DNA of 64,000 nt from Streptococcus infantarius subsp. infantarius ATCC BAA-102. GTDB lineage: Bacteria > Bacillota > Bacilli > Lactobacillales > Streptococcaceae. The stretch lies in assembly GCF_000154985.1 (NCBI RefSeq), contig NZ_DS572688.1, positions 62,001 through 126,000 of the forward strand, in the 5' to 3' direction. Made by a program: the position numbers and the translations under genes. This document shows positions 47,104 through 56,474 of the stretch, one piece after another. The notes beneath the pieces were generated by a model that did not search any database, was not told the origin of the DNA, and was given only the letters and a program-made list of their open reading frames with translations. Position 1 is the stretch's first letter. Each line of letters begins with the position of its first letter.

Positions 47104-48189
47104 CTATTTATTTCTGAGTGAATCGATTTTTTCAATTAATTCTTTTGTCATACGACGTGGACCACGAACGGCTTTGACGCCACAAAATTTTAAGGTATCA
47201 AACGTCACTTGCTCATCAGAAAAAGTGTGGAGTAGCTGAATCTTCATTAATTTTTTAATGGAGGGTTCATCTCGATAAGCATCATTTGGCAAATCAGCTT
47301 CTAAGACTTGGCAAAAATACCGCACTGCCTTAGTCGGTGCTGTCATGTAAATTGCCACGAAATCACCTTTTTTAATGCTTGCTTTTTGTGTCCATAAAAT
47401 AACCTTGTTTGCTGCAAATTCAGCATCAATATCATAATACTTGGGGTTGGCTGGAATAATCCAATAATCTGGACCACTACTGCTCCCCAGAGCCTTTCCA
47501 GCTACCAAAGCTCTGCTATTATCCACTAAAGAAAAAAGGAGCTCATCAGGAACTGTCTCATCTAAAACCACACTCACCCAAGACTTCTTATTCATGTGGT
47601 AAGACGGATAAACGCCCGTGATTTCAATCAATTCAGGCAACTTAGCTTGTTCAACCTTAATATTGATTATTTCAACTTTGTCATCCAGCGCTTCTTGCGA
47701 CCACTGCTCCTCACCAAGATTTAATTTACCACGCGCAATCGTCATCACAAGCCCGTACCACTTCTGATTATCAGGATAGCGAAATGAAGAAAAATCAGGA
47801 TATTTCTCAAAAGGATGATCAAAATCATCGCCATAAGTTGCCTTTAGATGATTTGCAAGACGATTCATTTGGTCACTAGCAAATGGCAGAGCTTCAAAGC
47901 AAGCTTCAGACACTCTTTCAAGAACCTCTTGATAAGCTTCTCTGACTTGTCCGACAAAATTCCCACTCGCTGCTGGCACATGAAGAGCAAGATACTCTTC
48001 ATTTAAATCAGTATCAATCACCTTTGCTGACACCTGACCATCCAGTGAAACATGAACTCGCACTTCAAAATCGCCATTCAAAATCAGCTCCGCGTAGTCA
48101 TATCCAGCCTCAGATTTCTCAAATCCAAACGCCACCAAGCGCTCCAAGACCACCCGCTTCTTAGCAAAAAAATTTGACTCAACTGACAT
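47104..48189 (-). CDS. MmcQ/YjbR-like plus EVE domain protein
   Basis: Two domains are seen in about 361 residues. The N-terminal half (KRVVLERLVAFGFEKSEAGY; YGDDFDHPFEKYPDFSSFRY; KWYGLVMTI) is the YjbR/MmcQ fold, a CyaY-like putative DNA-binding domain. The C-terminal part (PDYWIIPANPKYYDIDAEFA; KKGDFVAIYMTAPTKAVRYF) is an EVE/PUA-like domain, which in other proteins reads modified bases. The start at 48189 follows AAAGGAG. An extended -10 (48221-48229) lies upstream. Function unknown; possibly nucleic-acid surveillance. Confidence 0.8.
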   Translation of the reverse strand: MSVESNFFAKKRVVLERLVAFGFEKSEAGYDYAELILNGDFEVRVHVSLDGQVSAKVIDTDLNEEYLALHVPAASGNFVGQVREAYQEVLERVSEACFEALPFASDQMNRLANHLKATYGDDFDHPFEKYPDFSSFRYPDNQKWYGLVMTIARGKLNLGEEQWSQEALDDKVEIINIKVEQAKLPELIEITGVYPSYHMNKKSWVSVVLDETVPDELLFSLVDNSRALVAGKALGSSSGPDYWIIPANPKYYDIDAEFAANKVILWTQKASIKKGDFVAIYMTAPTKAVRYFCQVLEADLPNDAYRDEPSIKKLMKIQLLHTFSDEQVTFDTLKFCGVKAVRGPRRMTKELIEKIDSLRNK

Positions 48190-48321
48190 AGAAGCTCCTT
48201 TCAAGTATATATACAAATTCATTATAGCAAAAATCTTAACATCATTCATTTTCTATTTGCCAAGTTTTATTGGCAATTTTATAATTATTATGACAATAAA
48301 ACTTAGTAGGAGGACTCACTT

Positions 48322-48627
48322 ATGAATAAGGAAGTTATTTTAAAAATAGCTCAAAGCGAAAAAAGAGATGAAATGGAGTTACATATCAAAGATAAATCAA
48401 TGATGTGCCCATATCTTGTTATGGTCATTGTAGCAGCTCTTTTCAACTTTATTAAAGCTCTTCATGGAGTCCCTATAACTGATTTAACTGCTACGGTTTG
48501 TGCTTCCGTTGGTACAACATCAGCTTATCGTTATGCTAAACTTAAAGATAAACAAGATTTATTTATTGCAATTATTATGTTTATTATTGCACTGATTTCT
48601 ACAATTTATTTCGTTATAGGATATTAA
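48322..48627 (+). CDS. DUF6442-like small membrane protein
   Basis: The 101 residues start with a charged segment (MNKEVILKIAQSEKRDEMEL) followed by three membrane segments (YLVMVIVAALFNFI; ATVCASVGTTSAY; FIAIIMFIIALISTIYFVIG). In other streptococci such proteins are encoded with a small XRE regulator, whose remnant follows 3 bp downstream here. AGGAGG precedes the ATG. Function unknown. Confidence 0.75.
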   Translation: MNKEVILKIAQSEKRDEMELHIKDKSMMCPYLVMVIVAALFNFIKALHGVPITDLTATVCASVGTTSAYRYAKLKDKQDLFIAIIMFIIALISTIYFVIGY

Positions 48628-48630
48628 AAA

Positions 48631-48837
48631 ATAACTGATAAACTTGAATTAAAAAACAATCTTAAACAGGCTCGATTAGAACATCGTTTATCACAATCAG
48701 CACTTGCAAAACTAGTTGGAGTTTCTAGAAATACCATTAGTTCAATTGAAACAGGACAATTTAGTCCGACGGCCAAATTAGCTCTACTTTTATGCATAGC
48801 TCTTGATAAAAAGTTTGAAGACTAATTTTACTTTTAG
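48631..48837 (+). pseudogene. XRE-family regulator lacking a start codon and truncated near its end
   Basis: The frame following the DUF6442-like gene encodes a clear helix-turn-helix protein: LKNNLKQARLEHRLSQSALA, then VGVSRNTISSIETGQFSPTA. The position where ATG is expected (48631-48633) reads ATA, before TDKLELK. No ATG, GTG or TTG precedes the HTH. At the end, GAC TAA TTT TAC TTT TAG suggests the usual C-terminus DLFYF was cut by a TTA to TAA change at 48823-48825. Two lesions argue for a pseudogene. Confidence 0.75.
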
Positions 48838-48848
48838 TAGTTAACATA

Positions 48849-48890
48849 CCACCCCCCCACCTCAATTTCTTGAGATGGGGGTATTTTTTG
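48849..48890 (+). terminator. Terminator of the DUF6442/XRE unit
   Basis: ACCCCC-rich and GGGGGT arms with inner CCTCAA/TTGAGA pairing are followed by ATTTTTTG. Confidence 0.85.
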
Positions 48891-49011
48891 ATAACTATTT
48901 GGATTTACGTTGTTTGTAGTTATCTGTGAAAAAGAAAGTTAACTAGGATTGTTTATAGTATAGATTTCCTTAATTAAGGCAATCTTAACGAATCCTTGTA
49001 GAAAGCTTAAC

Positions 49012-51663
49012 TTATTTCACCAATTTTTTCATATCTTCGATACGAGCGACTGTTGCATCGTATTTGGCTTGATAATCGACTTGTTTGTCGCGTTCTTTTT
49101 GGACAACTTCTGGTTTAGCGTTAGCGACGAATTTTTCGTTGCCGAGTTTACGTGCGACCATGTCCAATTCTTTTTGCCATTTAGCAAGTTCTTTGTTAAG
49201 ACGTGCCAATTCTTCTTCAACGTTAAGAAGGTCAGCAAGTGGCAAGAAGATTTCAGCGCCTGTGATCACACTAGACATTGCCAATTCTGGTGCTTCAATG
49301 GTAGAAGAAATTTCTAGTTTTTCAGGATTTGTGAAGCGCTTGATATAGTTCACATTGCTGTTAAAGAAGTTTTCCAATTCTTTATCGCTTGTTTTCACAA
49401 GAAGTGTAATTGGTTTACTTGGAGCAACATTTACTTCGCTACGTGCGTTACGGACAGCACGGATAAGGTCTTTAAGACTTTCAACACCTTTATGCGCAGC
49501 TTCATTTTCAAACGTTGGGTTAACTGTTGGGTATTCAGCTGTTACGATTGAACCTTCAGAAATTTGTTCAAAGATTTCTTCAGTAACAAATGGCATAATT
49601 GGGTGAAGCAAACGAAGAATCTTATCAAGGGTGTAAAGAAGAACTGAACGAGTGATAACTTTTTCATCTTCATTGTCACTGTAAAGCACTTCTTTTGTCA
49701 ATTCAACGTACCAGTCAGCAAATTCATCCCAAATGAAGTTGTAAAGGATATAACCAGCCACACCAAATTCAAATTTATCAAAGTTTTCAGTAACTTTGGC
49801 AATTGTTTCATTCAAGTTGTGAAGAATCCAGCGGTCAGTTACGTTACCACCCGTACCAGCAACAACTTTGTCAACATTTGCGCTAGCTTGGTCAAGCGTA
49901 AGGTCTTCATTGTTCATCAAAATGTAACGAGAAATATTCCAGATTTTGTTGATGAAGTTCCAAGCAGCGTCCATTTTTTCGTAAGAGAAACGAACGTCTT
50001 GACCTGGTGCAGAACCGTTTGATAAGAACCAACGAAGAGCGTCAGCACCGTATTTCTCGATAACATCCATTGGGTCAATACCGTTACCAAGTGATTTAGA
50101 CATTTTACGTCCTTGCTCGTCACGAATAAGACCGTGGATAAGCACGTTTTCAAATGGACGGCGTCCTGTGAATTCCAATGATTGGAAAATCATACGTGAC
50201 ACCCAGAAGAAGATGATATCATAACCAGTTACCAATGTAGATGTTGGGAAGTAACGCTTGAAGTCTTCTGCTTCTGTGTCAGGCCAGCCCATTGTTGAGA
50301 ATGGCCATAAGGCTGAACTAAACCAAGTATCAAGAACATCTTCGTCTTGAGTCCATCCGTCACCTTCTGGAGCTTCTTCACCAACGTACATTTTACCTTC
50401 AGCATTGTACCATGCAGGAATTTGGTGACCCCACCATAATTGACGAGAGATAACCCAGTCATGAACGTTTTCCATCCATTGTAGGAAAGTATCGTTGAAA
50501 CGTGGTGGGTAGAATTTTACTTCGTCATCAGTGTCTTGGTTAGTAATAGCATTTTTAGCCAATTGGTCCATTTTAACGAACCATTGTGTTGACAAACGTG
50601 GCTCAACTGGCACACCAGTACGTTCTGAGTGACCAACGCTGTGAACCATTTTTTCAATTTCAACAAGTGCACCGATTTCTTCCAATTTTTTAACGACAGC
50701 TTTACGAGCTTCAAAGCGGTCCATACCAGCAAATTCACCAGCAAGTTCGTTCATTGTACCGTCATCATTCATGACGTTGATTTGTGGCAAGTTATGACGC
50801 TGACCAACTAAGAAGTCATTAGGGTCGTGTGCTGGAGTGATTTTAACTACACCAGTACCAAATTCTGGGTCAGCGTGTTCATCACCGACGATTGGAATAG
50901 CTTTGTTAACGATTGGAAGGATAACATTTTGGCCAATCAAATCTTTGTAACGGTCATCATTTGGGTTAACCGCAACGGCTACGTCACCAAACATTGTTTC
51001 AGGACGAGTTGTGGCAACTTCAAGGCTACGTGAACCATCTTCCAACATATAGTTCATGTGGTAGAAAGCACCTTCGACATCTTTATGGATAACTTCGATA
51101 TCAGAAAGGGCTGTACGAGCTTTTGGATCCCAGTTGATGATAAATTCACCACGATAAATCCAACCTTTTTTATAAAGTTCAACAAAGACTTTACGAACCG
51201 CTTTTGACAATCCTTCATCAAGTGTAAAACGTTCACGTGAGTAGTCAACAGAGATACCCATTTTACCCCATTGTTGTTTGATTGTTGATGCGTATTCATC
51301 TTTCCATTCCCAGACTTTATCAAGGAATTTTTCACGACCAAGGTCGTAACGTGAGATACCATCTTCAGCAAGACGTGCCTCAACTTTTGCTTGTGTTGCA
51401 ATCCCCGCATGGTCCATACCAGGAAGCCATAAAGTATCAAAACCTTGCATACGTTTTTGACGGATAATAATATCTTGCAAAGTAGTATCCCAAGCGTGAC
51501 CAAGATGAAGTTTACCAGTTACGTTTGGTGGTGGAATAACGATAGAATACGGATGAGCTTTCTTATCGCCAGAAGGCTTGAAAACATCCTCATCTAACCA
51601 TTTTTGATAACGCCCAGCCTCAACCTCAGCCGGGTTATATTTTGGTGAAAGTTCTTTTGACAT
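49012..51663 (-). CDS. valS: Valyl-tRNA synthetase
   Basis: ValRS charges tRNA-Val and edits mischarged Thr. The 883 residues show the class I HIGH-type motif [16 protein letters not shown], an editing (CP1) domain with [15 protein letters not shown] and the KMSKS loop [16 protein letters not shown]. The anticodon-binding domain and a C-terminal tRNA-binding coiled coil ([20 protein letters not shown]) follow. It is third in a unit headed by a Val-type T-box at 52841-53002. Confidence 0.98.
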   Translation of the reverse strand: MSKELSPKYNPAEVEAGRYQKWLDEDVFKPSGDKKAHPYSIVIPPPNVTGKLHLGHAWDTTLQDIIIRQKRMQGFDTLWLPGMDHAGIATQAKVEARLAEDGISRYDLGREKFLDKVWEWKDEYASTIKQQWGKMGISVDYSRERFTLDEGLSKAVRKVFVELYKKGWIYRGEFIINWDPKARTALSDIEVIHKDVEGAFYHMNYMLEDGSRSLEVATTRPETMFGDVAVAVNPNDDRYKDLIGQNVILPIVNKAIPIVGDEHADPEFGTGVVKITPAHDPNDFLVGQRHNLPQINVMNDDGTMNELAGEFAGMDRFEARKAVVKKLEEIGALVEIEKMVHSVGHSERTGVPVEPRLSTQWFVKMDQLAKNAITNQDTDDEVKFYPPRFNDTFLQWMENVHDWVISRQLWWGHQIPAWYNAEGKMYVGEEAPEGDGWTQDEDVLDTWFSSALWPFSTMGWPDTEAEDFKRYFPTSTLVTGYDIIFFWVSRMIFQSLEFTGRRPFENVLIHGLIRDEQGRKMSKSLGNGIDPMDVIEKYGADALRWFLSNGSAPGQDVRFSYEKMDAAWNFINKIWNISRYILMNNEDLTLDQASANVDKVVAGTGGNVTDRWILHNLNETIAKVTENFDKFEFGVAGYILYNFIWDEFADWYVELTKEVLYSDNEDEKVITRSVLLYTLDKILRLLHPIMPFVTEEIFEQISEGSIVTAEYPTVNPTFENEAAHKGVESLKDLIRAVRNARSEVNVAPSKPITLLVKTSDKELENFFNSNVNYIKRFTNPEKLEISSTIEAPELAMSSVITGAEIFLPLADLLNVEEELARLNKELAKWQKELDMVARKLGNEKFVANAKPEVVQKERDKQVDYQAKYDATVARIEDMKKLVK

Positions 51664-51675
51664 AATGTGTCCTTT

Positions 51676-52239
51676 CTACATTTTTTCAATATCATTTAAT
51701 TTTTGTAAAATAAGTTGTGCTGATTCACGAGCGGATAGATCAGTATTATTGATTTTATAATAATACTTAAGAAATTCTGGTGACTTCTCTGGATTAAATT
51801 GGGCAAATGTCATCGTTGACAGAATATCATTTTCAGACCATTCTAAATCACGTTTTAATGGTTTGCACTGCAAGCGATGCTCAGTACGATTACGCCGAAG
51901 CCGTTCAGTTAAATCCGTTTCAAGTTCTACAAACAAGACCTCTCTATTAAATGAGTGAAAAACATCTTGAATCTGTCTCAAAAAATCAATATCATTTGAA
52001 TCATTAAAATCAATTACAACAGTAAAAATAAGAGGTTTATTGCTCTGAGCAAAAGCTTCAAAAAAATTCATTCTAATTTTTCGAATGAGTTCAGTTGAGA
52101 TAGGTCCATATTCCATAAAACGCATAACAAAATCAATGCTATCGTGATTATGAAACAAAGTCATACCAGTCATCTTTTCAATTTCTTGACCAATCGTCAT
52201 CTTACCTGAAGCTTGTGCACCAATAATGACAAGATTCAT
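51676..52239 (-). CDS. P-loop AAA/kinase-like protein
   Basis: The roughly 187 residues begin MNLVIIGAQASGKMTIGQEI, a Walker A (G-x4-GKM). FTVVIDFNDSND and VLFVELETDLTERLRRNRTE resemble the lid region of small nucleotide or shikimate kinase-like proteins. Exact substrate unknown. ATG at 52239 is chosen, 7 nt after GGGAGG. Its ribosome site lies inside the end of the upstream acetyltransferase gene. It sits 12 bp before valS. Confidence 0.72.
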   Translation of the reverse strand: MNLVIIGAQASGKMTIGQEIEKMTGMTLFHNHDSIDFVMRFMEYGPISTELIRKIRMNFFEAFAQSNKPLIFTVVIDFNDSNDIDFLRQIQDVFHSFNREVLFVELETDLTERLRRNRTEHRLQCKPLKRDLEWSENDILSTMTFAQFNPEKSPEFLKYYYKINNTDLSARESAQLILQKLNDIEKM

Positions 52240-52817
52240 CATCTCCCCTCCCACTCACTTTTCAACAATCCATAGCGCAACAGGTCACAACGTTTCCCTT
52301 GTGCGTCTTTGCGGTCGCGGATTCGAGCTTCGAGGGTGAAACCTAGTTTTTCAGCAATACGTTGGCTTGCTTTATTGTAACCATAACATTCAATTTCAAT
52401 TTTGTGGAGATTGAGTAGGGTAAATCCAACTTCCAACAGCGCATGCGCAGCTTCTGGCACGAATCCTTTCCCCCAATAATCTAGATGAAGCAGATAGCCC
52501 ATTTCAAGAACATCATCAGCATGGCGCTTATTAAAATCAACCGAACCAATGACTTTATTTGTCCCTTTTAAGCAAATACCATAACCAGACGGTACCTTTT
52601 GCTCAACCCAGCGCTTTGGCATAATGTTTTCAAGATAATGTGCCTCTGCTTCTACGCTTTCTGCAGGTGGAAAACCAGCTGGCCAAGTCACTTCTGGCAA
52701 GCTCGCATAAGCAAAAATATCCTCAGCATCTGAGACCAGACGTGGGCGTAAATATAGCCGTTCTGTCTCAATATCAGGAAGTTTACTGTCCTTAATCTGA
52801 CCTAAAATTTTAATCAT
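52239..52817 (-). CDS. GNAT N-acetyltransferase (RimJ/RimL type)
   Basis: The 192 residues fit the Acetyltransf_3 family. The N-terminal ETERLYLRPRLVSDAEDIFA and VIGSVDFNKRH are followed by the acetyl-CoA loop DYWGKGFVPEAAHALLEVGF and NKASQRIAEKLGFTLEARI. The substrate may be a ribosomal protein N-terminus, another protein or a small molecule. It is the first gene after the Val T-box, so it is expected to be induced with valS on valine starvation. Confidence 0.88.
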   Translation of the reverse strand: MIKILGQIKDSKLPDIETERLYLRPRLVSDAEDIFAYASLPEVTWPAGFPPAESVEAEAHYLENIMPKRWVEQKVPSGYGICLKGTNKVIGSVDFNKRHADDVLEMGYLLHLDYWGKGFVPEAAHALLEVGFTLLNLHKIEIECYGYNKASQRIAEKLGFTLEARIRDRKDAQGKRCDLLRYGLLKSEWEGR

Positions 52818-52840
52818 AAGCTCTCTCCTATTTTGGTGGT

Positions 52841-53002
52841 AAAAAATCGCCCCTGTCTTTCGACAGGGACGAACTTTTTATAAATCCGCGGTACCACCCA
52901 CATTCGAGTGACTAGCACTCGCAACTTGATTATTCAGTTACAACGTTCAGCAACCAGTCTTAATATTTGTACGGATTTCTCAACCACACCGCTCTCTGTA
53001 AC
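52841..53002 (-). promoter_or_regulatory. T-box leader, Val specifier
   Basis: Stem I base GTTAC/GTAAC and the AGAGAG strand are present. Opposite lies GAAC followed by GTT (52942-52944), read as a Val codon. The T-box GGGTGGTACCGCGG is at 52886-52899. The terminator CCCTGTC-GAAA-GACAGGG plus TTTTTT occupies 52841-52870. The specifier agrees with valS, the third gene downstream. Confidence 0.88.
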
Positions 53003-53034
53003 AAATGGTTTTTAAGACACCTCTGAATGTTTTT

Positions 53035-53063
53035 ATTTTAACAGATTTAGTCAGCTAACGCAA
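53035..53063 (-). promoter_or_regulatory. Promoter of the T-box-valS operon
   Basis: TTGCGT (53058-53063) and TAAAAT (53035-53040) are separated by 17 bp, about 33 bp upstream of Stem I. Confidence 0.5.
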
Positions 53064-53068
53064 ATAGA

Positions 53069-53386
53069 TTAAGCTTTGAAAGCTACACCATTTTCTTTCA
53101 ATTTATTAACAGTTGCTGGACCAACTCCTTTAAAGGCCAAAACGTCTTTTTCAGTAAAGTTTTTGAAATCGGAAACTGATTTAATCCCTTCATTATAAAG
53201 TGTTTCAATAAGTTTTGGTCGAATGCCCTCTACGGCAGAAATCGCTGAAAATTCTTCCAAACTAAGAGTCGCTTTTGAAACAACATTAGTAGCTACTTTA
53301 GCAGTTGCTGTTGCAGCAGTTTTGATAATGCCTGCGCGTTTCAATTTCAATAAGTACTCTTTTTTTCGATTCTTTTTCTTTGCCAT
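53069..53386 (-). CDS. Helix-hairpin-helix domain small protein
   Basis: The 105 residues have a very basic N-terminus (MAKKKNRKKEYLLKLKRAG), then two helix-hairpin-helix units. One is around AVEGIRPKLIETLYNEGI and the other FKGVGPATVNKLKENGV, a non-sequence-specific DNA-binding fold. This suggests a small DNA-binding or repair accessory protein; no specific function is known. It follows the DUF1912 gene by 1 bp, so they form a two-gene unit. Confidence 0.75.
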   Translation of the reverse strand: MAKKKNRKKEYLLKLKRAGIIKTAATATAKVATNVVSKATLSLEEFSAISAVEGIRPKLIETLYNEGIKSVSDFKNFTEKDVLAFKGVGPATVNKLKENGVAFKA

Positions 53387-53387
53387 T

Positions 53388-53642
53388 TTAGTAATTTCTC
53401 TCCCCTAAAAGATTATCTGGTAATTCGTGGAAACCTTTTCCGGATTTATAATTAGCAAATTTGCCTTGGATAAATTTGTAAGCATCTAACTTACTTTCAT
53501 AACGGATGTAGGCATCAGCTGCGCGTTCATCCTTATCTTCTTCCACAATCTTACGACTAGCTTCCATCGCCATTTCGTTGATTGCGATTTGTGAGTCTAC
53601 CCAAGCTTCAAATTCTTTTAAAAATTCTTGTTCGTAAGTCAT
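53388..53642 (-). CDS. DUF1912 family protein
   Basis: The 84-residue, mostly helical acidic protein matches the streptococcal DUF1912 family: MTYEQEFLKEFEAWVDSQIA, KFANYKSGKGFHELPDNLLG. Function unknown. GAGG lies 5 nt upstream of the ATG. It is the first gene of the unit with the HhH protein. Confidence 0.82.
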   Translation of the reverse strand: MTYEQEFLKEFEAWVDSQIAINEMAMEASRKIVEEDKDERAADAYIRYESKLDAYKFIQGKFANYKSGKGFHELPDNLLGERNY

Positions 53643-53858
53643 AAATACCTCTCGTCTGATTTCCTAGGTCATATTATAACACAAACCTTGAAAAAATGAG
53701 AGCCTTGTAAAGGATTTGTAACATGATTTCCATGAATCATTTCTTTTTACAGGGAAATTTTCAGAAAAACTATCATTTTTAGTGAATTATCTTGTTTTTT
53801 CCAGAGTTTTTAAGTAAAATGTTAAAAATATTTTGAAATTCAAGGAGGATGTGTTGGC

Positions 53859-54626
53859 ATGATTTTATCACAATTTGACCATCAGCAAACGGCGATTATT
53901 AACCCAGGGGATGTCATCCAAGCTTTGCCAGATTTTCCAAAGACAGCTGTAACCTGTTTTGCAAGAGGAACTTTCGCACGGATCTTAGCTGAATTTCCTC
54001 ACCGTGAAATCGCAAAAACAAGTGTCGCAAATTTGGAAATTCCAATCTATGAGCTAAATTTTCAGGGTCAAAAAATTGCTTTTTTCAACTCCTATGTTGG
54101 GGCAAGTGGCTGTGTTGCTATTTTAGAGGATATTATTGCTATGGGCGCTGAAAATATCCTTGTTTTTGGTACGTGTGGTGTCCTAGATAGCAGTATCAAA
54201 GAAACCTCAATCATCATTCCCACAAGCGCTATTCGCGACGAAGGCACAAGCTATCACTACGCTCCGCCAACAAGTGAAATTGCGCTCAATCACACCTATC
54301 GCAAACAGTTTAAACAGTTTCTTGACGCGCAAAATATCTCCTATACAGAAGGAAAGGTTTGGACAACTGACGGCATTTACCGTGAAACCCATCAAAAGAC
54401 GGCAAATCGAAAGACACAAGGTGCTATCGCCGTTGATATGGAATGCTCTGCGATTGCCGCATTTGCCAACTTCCGCAAGATTAATCATTTTCAATTCTTT
54501 TATTCGGCTGACAATCTAGACGCTGAAACTTGGGAACCTCGAACTTTGGCTAACGATGCTGACCTTGAAAGAAAAGACCGCATCGCTAGTGTCGCCTTAC
54601 ACTTTGCCACCCAAGTCTTCAAATAA
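53859..54626 (+). CDS. Nucleoside phosphorylase family protein
   Basis: This is a 255-residue PNP/UDP family enzyme, which cleaves nucleosides to base and ribose-1-phosphate. Motifs include NSYVGASGCVAILEDIIAMG (phosphate site), ILVFGTCGVLD and the family signature IAVDMECSAIAAFA. Uridine or purine specificity cannot be read from sequence. AAGGAGG precedes the ATG. A deoxynucleoside kinase and a PnuC-type transporter follow after 400 bp, pointing to nucleoside salvage. Confidence 0.85.
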   Translation: MILSQFDHQQTAIINPGDVIQALPDFPKTAVTCFARGTFARILAEFPHREIAKTSVANLEIPIYELNFQGQKIAFFNSYVGASGCVAILEDIIAMGAENILVFGTCGVLDSSIKETSIIIPTSAIRDEGTSYHYAPPTSEIALNHTYRKQFKQFLDAQNISYTEGKVWTTDGIYRETHQKTANRKTQGAIAVDMECSAIAAFANFRKINHFQFFYSADNLDAETWEPRTLANDADLERKDRIASVALHFATQVFK

Positions 54627-54633
54627 ACTCAAA

Positions 54634-54667
54634 AACTCTCAGCTTTTTTAGCTGAGTTTTTTTGAGA
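54634..54667 (+). terminator. Terminator of the phosphorylase gene
   Basis: CTCAGC and GCTGAG pair around a TTTTTTA loop, followed by TTTTTTT. Confidence 0.85.
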
Positions 54668-55023
54668 ATTTTTTTGCTTACGCTCAGGGCCTGATTTTTA
54701 GCCATCTTTGACTTTTTAGTCAAAAATAATTGAGTTTTAGCTCTTGTCAAACACAAAATATAGTGCTACTATTTTATCCGGGCACAAGATGTTGTGCTTG
54801 AATCATTTATTATGACAAATACAAGGCCTTGACTTTGTCACATATAGATACTCTACTGGGAAAGGAGAACTTGTTTCACCTATTTTCAAACCATAATAAC
54901 TCACCAAACAGACATTTACTAACCTTACTCTAGACAGATAGCATTGCTATCAAAGATACATTTTACACGTTACATTTTTAAACAAATATTACTGAATTAG
55001 CATATTGGAGGTGCATTACCATC
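54668..55023 (+). other. Long leader of the dNK-pnuC operon with hairpins
   Basis: No gene is seen in about 360 bases. Hairpins include GCACAA-GATG-TTGTGC near 54782-54799 and GACAAA/TTTGTC with an inner CAAGGCCTTG palindrome near 54814-54840. A GGAGG lies far upstream of the GTG start. Since pnuC genes in streptococci can be riboswitch-controlled (NAD+-II type is known), a regulatory RNA is plausible. I could not match a consensus. Confidence 0.4.
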
Positions 55024-55662
55024 GTGATTATTCTAGCAGGAATGATAGGAGTCGGAAAAACTACCTACACTTCTCTCTTAGCCAAAGAACTTGGCACAAC
55101 AGCATTCTTTGAACCTGTTGACAATAACCCAATTTTAGATAAATACTATGAAGACCCTGAAAAATACGGCTTTGCTTTACAAATTTACTTCTTGAATAAA
55201 CGCTTCAAATCAATCAAAGAAGCTTACGAAGCAGACAACAATGTCTTAGACCGCTCAATCTATGAAGATGCTTTATTTACTTACATTAATACCCTTCAAG
55301 GAAGCATCAGCGATCAAGAATATAATATCTACTTGGAATTGCTAGACAACATGATGGAGGAAATTGACGGACTTCCTAAAAAAGCCCCTGATTTGCTAAT
55401 ATACCTCGAAGGTAGTTTTGACCACATCATGTACAACATCAAAAAACGTGGACGTGATTTTGAACAACCAGATGACGAAAATGGTCTAACAGATTACTAC
55501 AAACTCCTTCACAAGCACTACACAAAATGGTATGAAGATTACCAATACAGTCCAAAAATGAAAATTAACACCGACAACTTCGATGTTACAAAACCTGAGG
55601 ATTGGGATAAAGTGTACCAAATGATCCGTCAAGAAATGAAATCAATTGGAATTGGAGATTAA
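55024..55662 (+). CDS. Deoxynucleoside kinase
   Basis: This salvage kinase phosphorylates deoxyadenosine, deoxyguanosine or deoxycytidine; the exact preference cannot be told. The 212 residues show a P-loop LAGMIGVGKTTYTSLLAKEL, substrate-site FFEPVDNNP, the DRS motif VLDRSIYEDALF and a lid KKRGRDFEQPD. A GTG start at 55024 is preceded by TGGAGGTG at somewhat long spacing. It lies 6 bp before the PnuC-type transporter, which links uptake to phosphorylation. Confidence 0.9.
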   Translation: MIILAGMIGVGKTTYTSLLAKELGTTAFFEPVDNNPILDKYYEDPEKYGFALQIYFLNKRFKSIKEAYEADNNVLDRSIYEDALFTYINTLQGSISDQEYNIYLELLDNMMEEIDGLPKKAPDLLIYLEGSFDHIMYNIKKRGRDFEQPDDENGLTDYYKLLHKHYTKWYEDYQYSPKMKINTDNFDVTKPEDWDKVYQMIRQEMKSIGIGD

Positions 55663-55668
55663 CATTTT

Positions 55669-56394
55669 TTGAAAAAAGAACTTTCACTCAAAGAATCATT
55701 TAACAACGCTTGGAATCGTTTTGACTTAAAAGAAAAGATTTTCGTAATCTTTGCCTTCTTAGTCTCTCTCGGATTTACCCTATACGGGATGATTCCGACA
55801 CTCTTTTCAGGAGACCTTAACATCTTACATGTCCTCTCAATTATCATGTCTATTTTTGGTTTTATTGGGACATGGACACTAGCGATTCAATGGCAGCACA
55901 CCTTTAAAGCAAATGGTGTTCAAAATGTTGCTGGTATCTTAGTCGCTGGTATTCAAGGTGTTTATGGTGAAATGTTCAAAAGTTGCTATTACCTCTCAAC
56001 CGAATTTATCGGACACTATAACTGGAAAAAACGCCGCAATGACGATGGTGAATTAGTCGTTGATAAAAAATTCAGTCTAAAAGACGTGCTTATCGCTGTC
56101 TTCTTCTGGACATTTGGTTTAGGATTTATTTCTTACTGGATGGGCGGACAAAAGATTATCCTAGATGCCATCACAAATGGTCTTTCCTTTACTGCCCAAC
56201 AACGTCAAGTAAAAGGACACCTCGATGGCTACTACATTTGGCTAGTTGTCGATTTGCTTAGCTTTATCCTTTACCTATCTATCGGAAACCCAATCGTTGC
56301 CTTTAGTTACCTAGGTATGGTGGCACAAGGTTTCGTAGGCATTATCATCTGGAAGAAGAGCCAAGGCCAAGAAAGTCTTACTCAAGAAAGCTAA
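55669..56394 (+). CDS. pnuC: PnuC-family nicotinamide riboside/nucleoside transporter
   Basis: The 241-residue membrane protein has seven to eight segments with PnuC features. TWTLAIQWQHTFKANGVQNV lies in the core and DGYYIWLVVDLLSFILYLSI near the end. PnuC proteins are facilitators trapped by downstream phosphorylation; relatives transport nicotinamide riboside or nucleosides. The deoxynucleoside kinase next door favours a nucleoside substrate. TTG start; the ribosome site lies in the end of the kinase gene. Confidence 0.85.
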   Translation: MKKELSLKESFNNAWNRFDLKEKIFVIFAFLVSLGFTLYGMIPTLFSGDLNILHVLSIIMSIFGFIGTWTLAIQWQHTFKANGVQNVAGILVAGIQGVYGEMFKSCYYLSTEFIGHYNWKKRRNDDGELVVDKKFSLKDVLIAVFFWTFGLGFISYWMGGQKIILDAITNGLSFTAQQRQVKGHLDGYYIWLVVDLLSFILYLSIGNPIVAFSYLGMVAQGFVGIIIWKKSQGQESLTQES

Positions 56395-56399
56395 AAATA

Positions 56400-56433
56400 A
56401 AAAACTCTGAGACCGTAGTCTCAGAGTTTTTTG
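56400..56433. terminator. Terminator of the dNK-pnuC operon
   Basis: AAACTCTGAGAC-CGTA-GTCTCAGAGTTT with T-runs; it lies 6 bp after the stop. Confidence 0.92.
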
Positions 56434-56474
56434 ATATCATAAACAAACATGATAAAAAGCCTAACTCATAAAAG

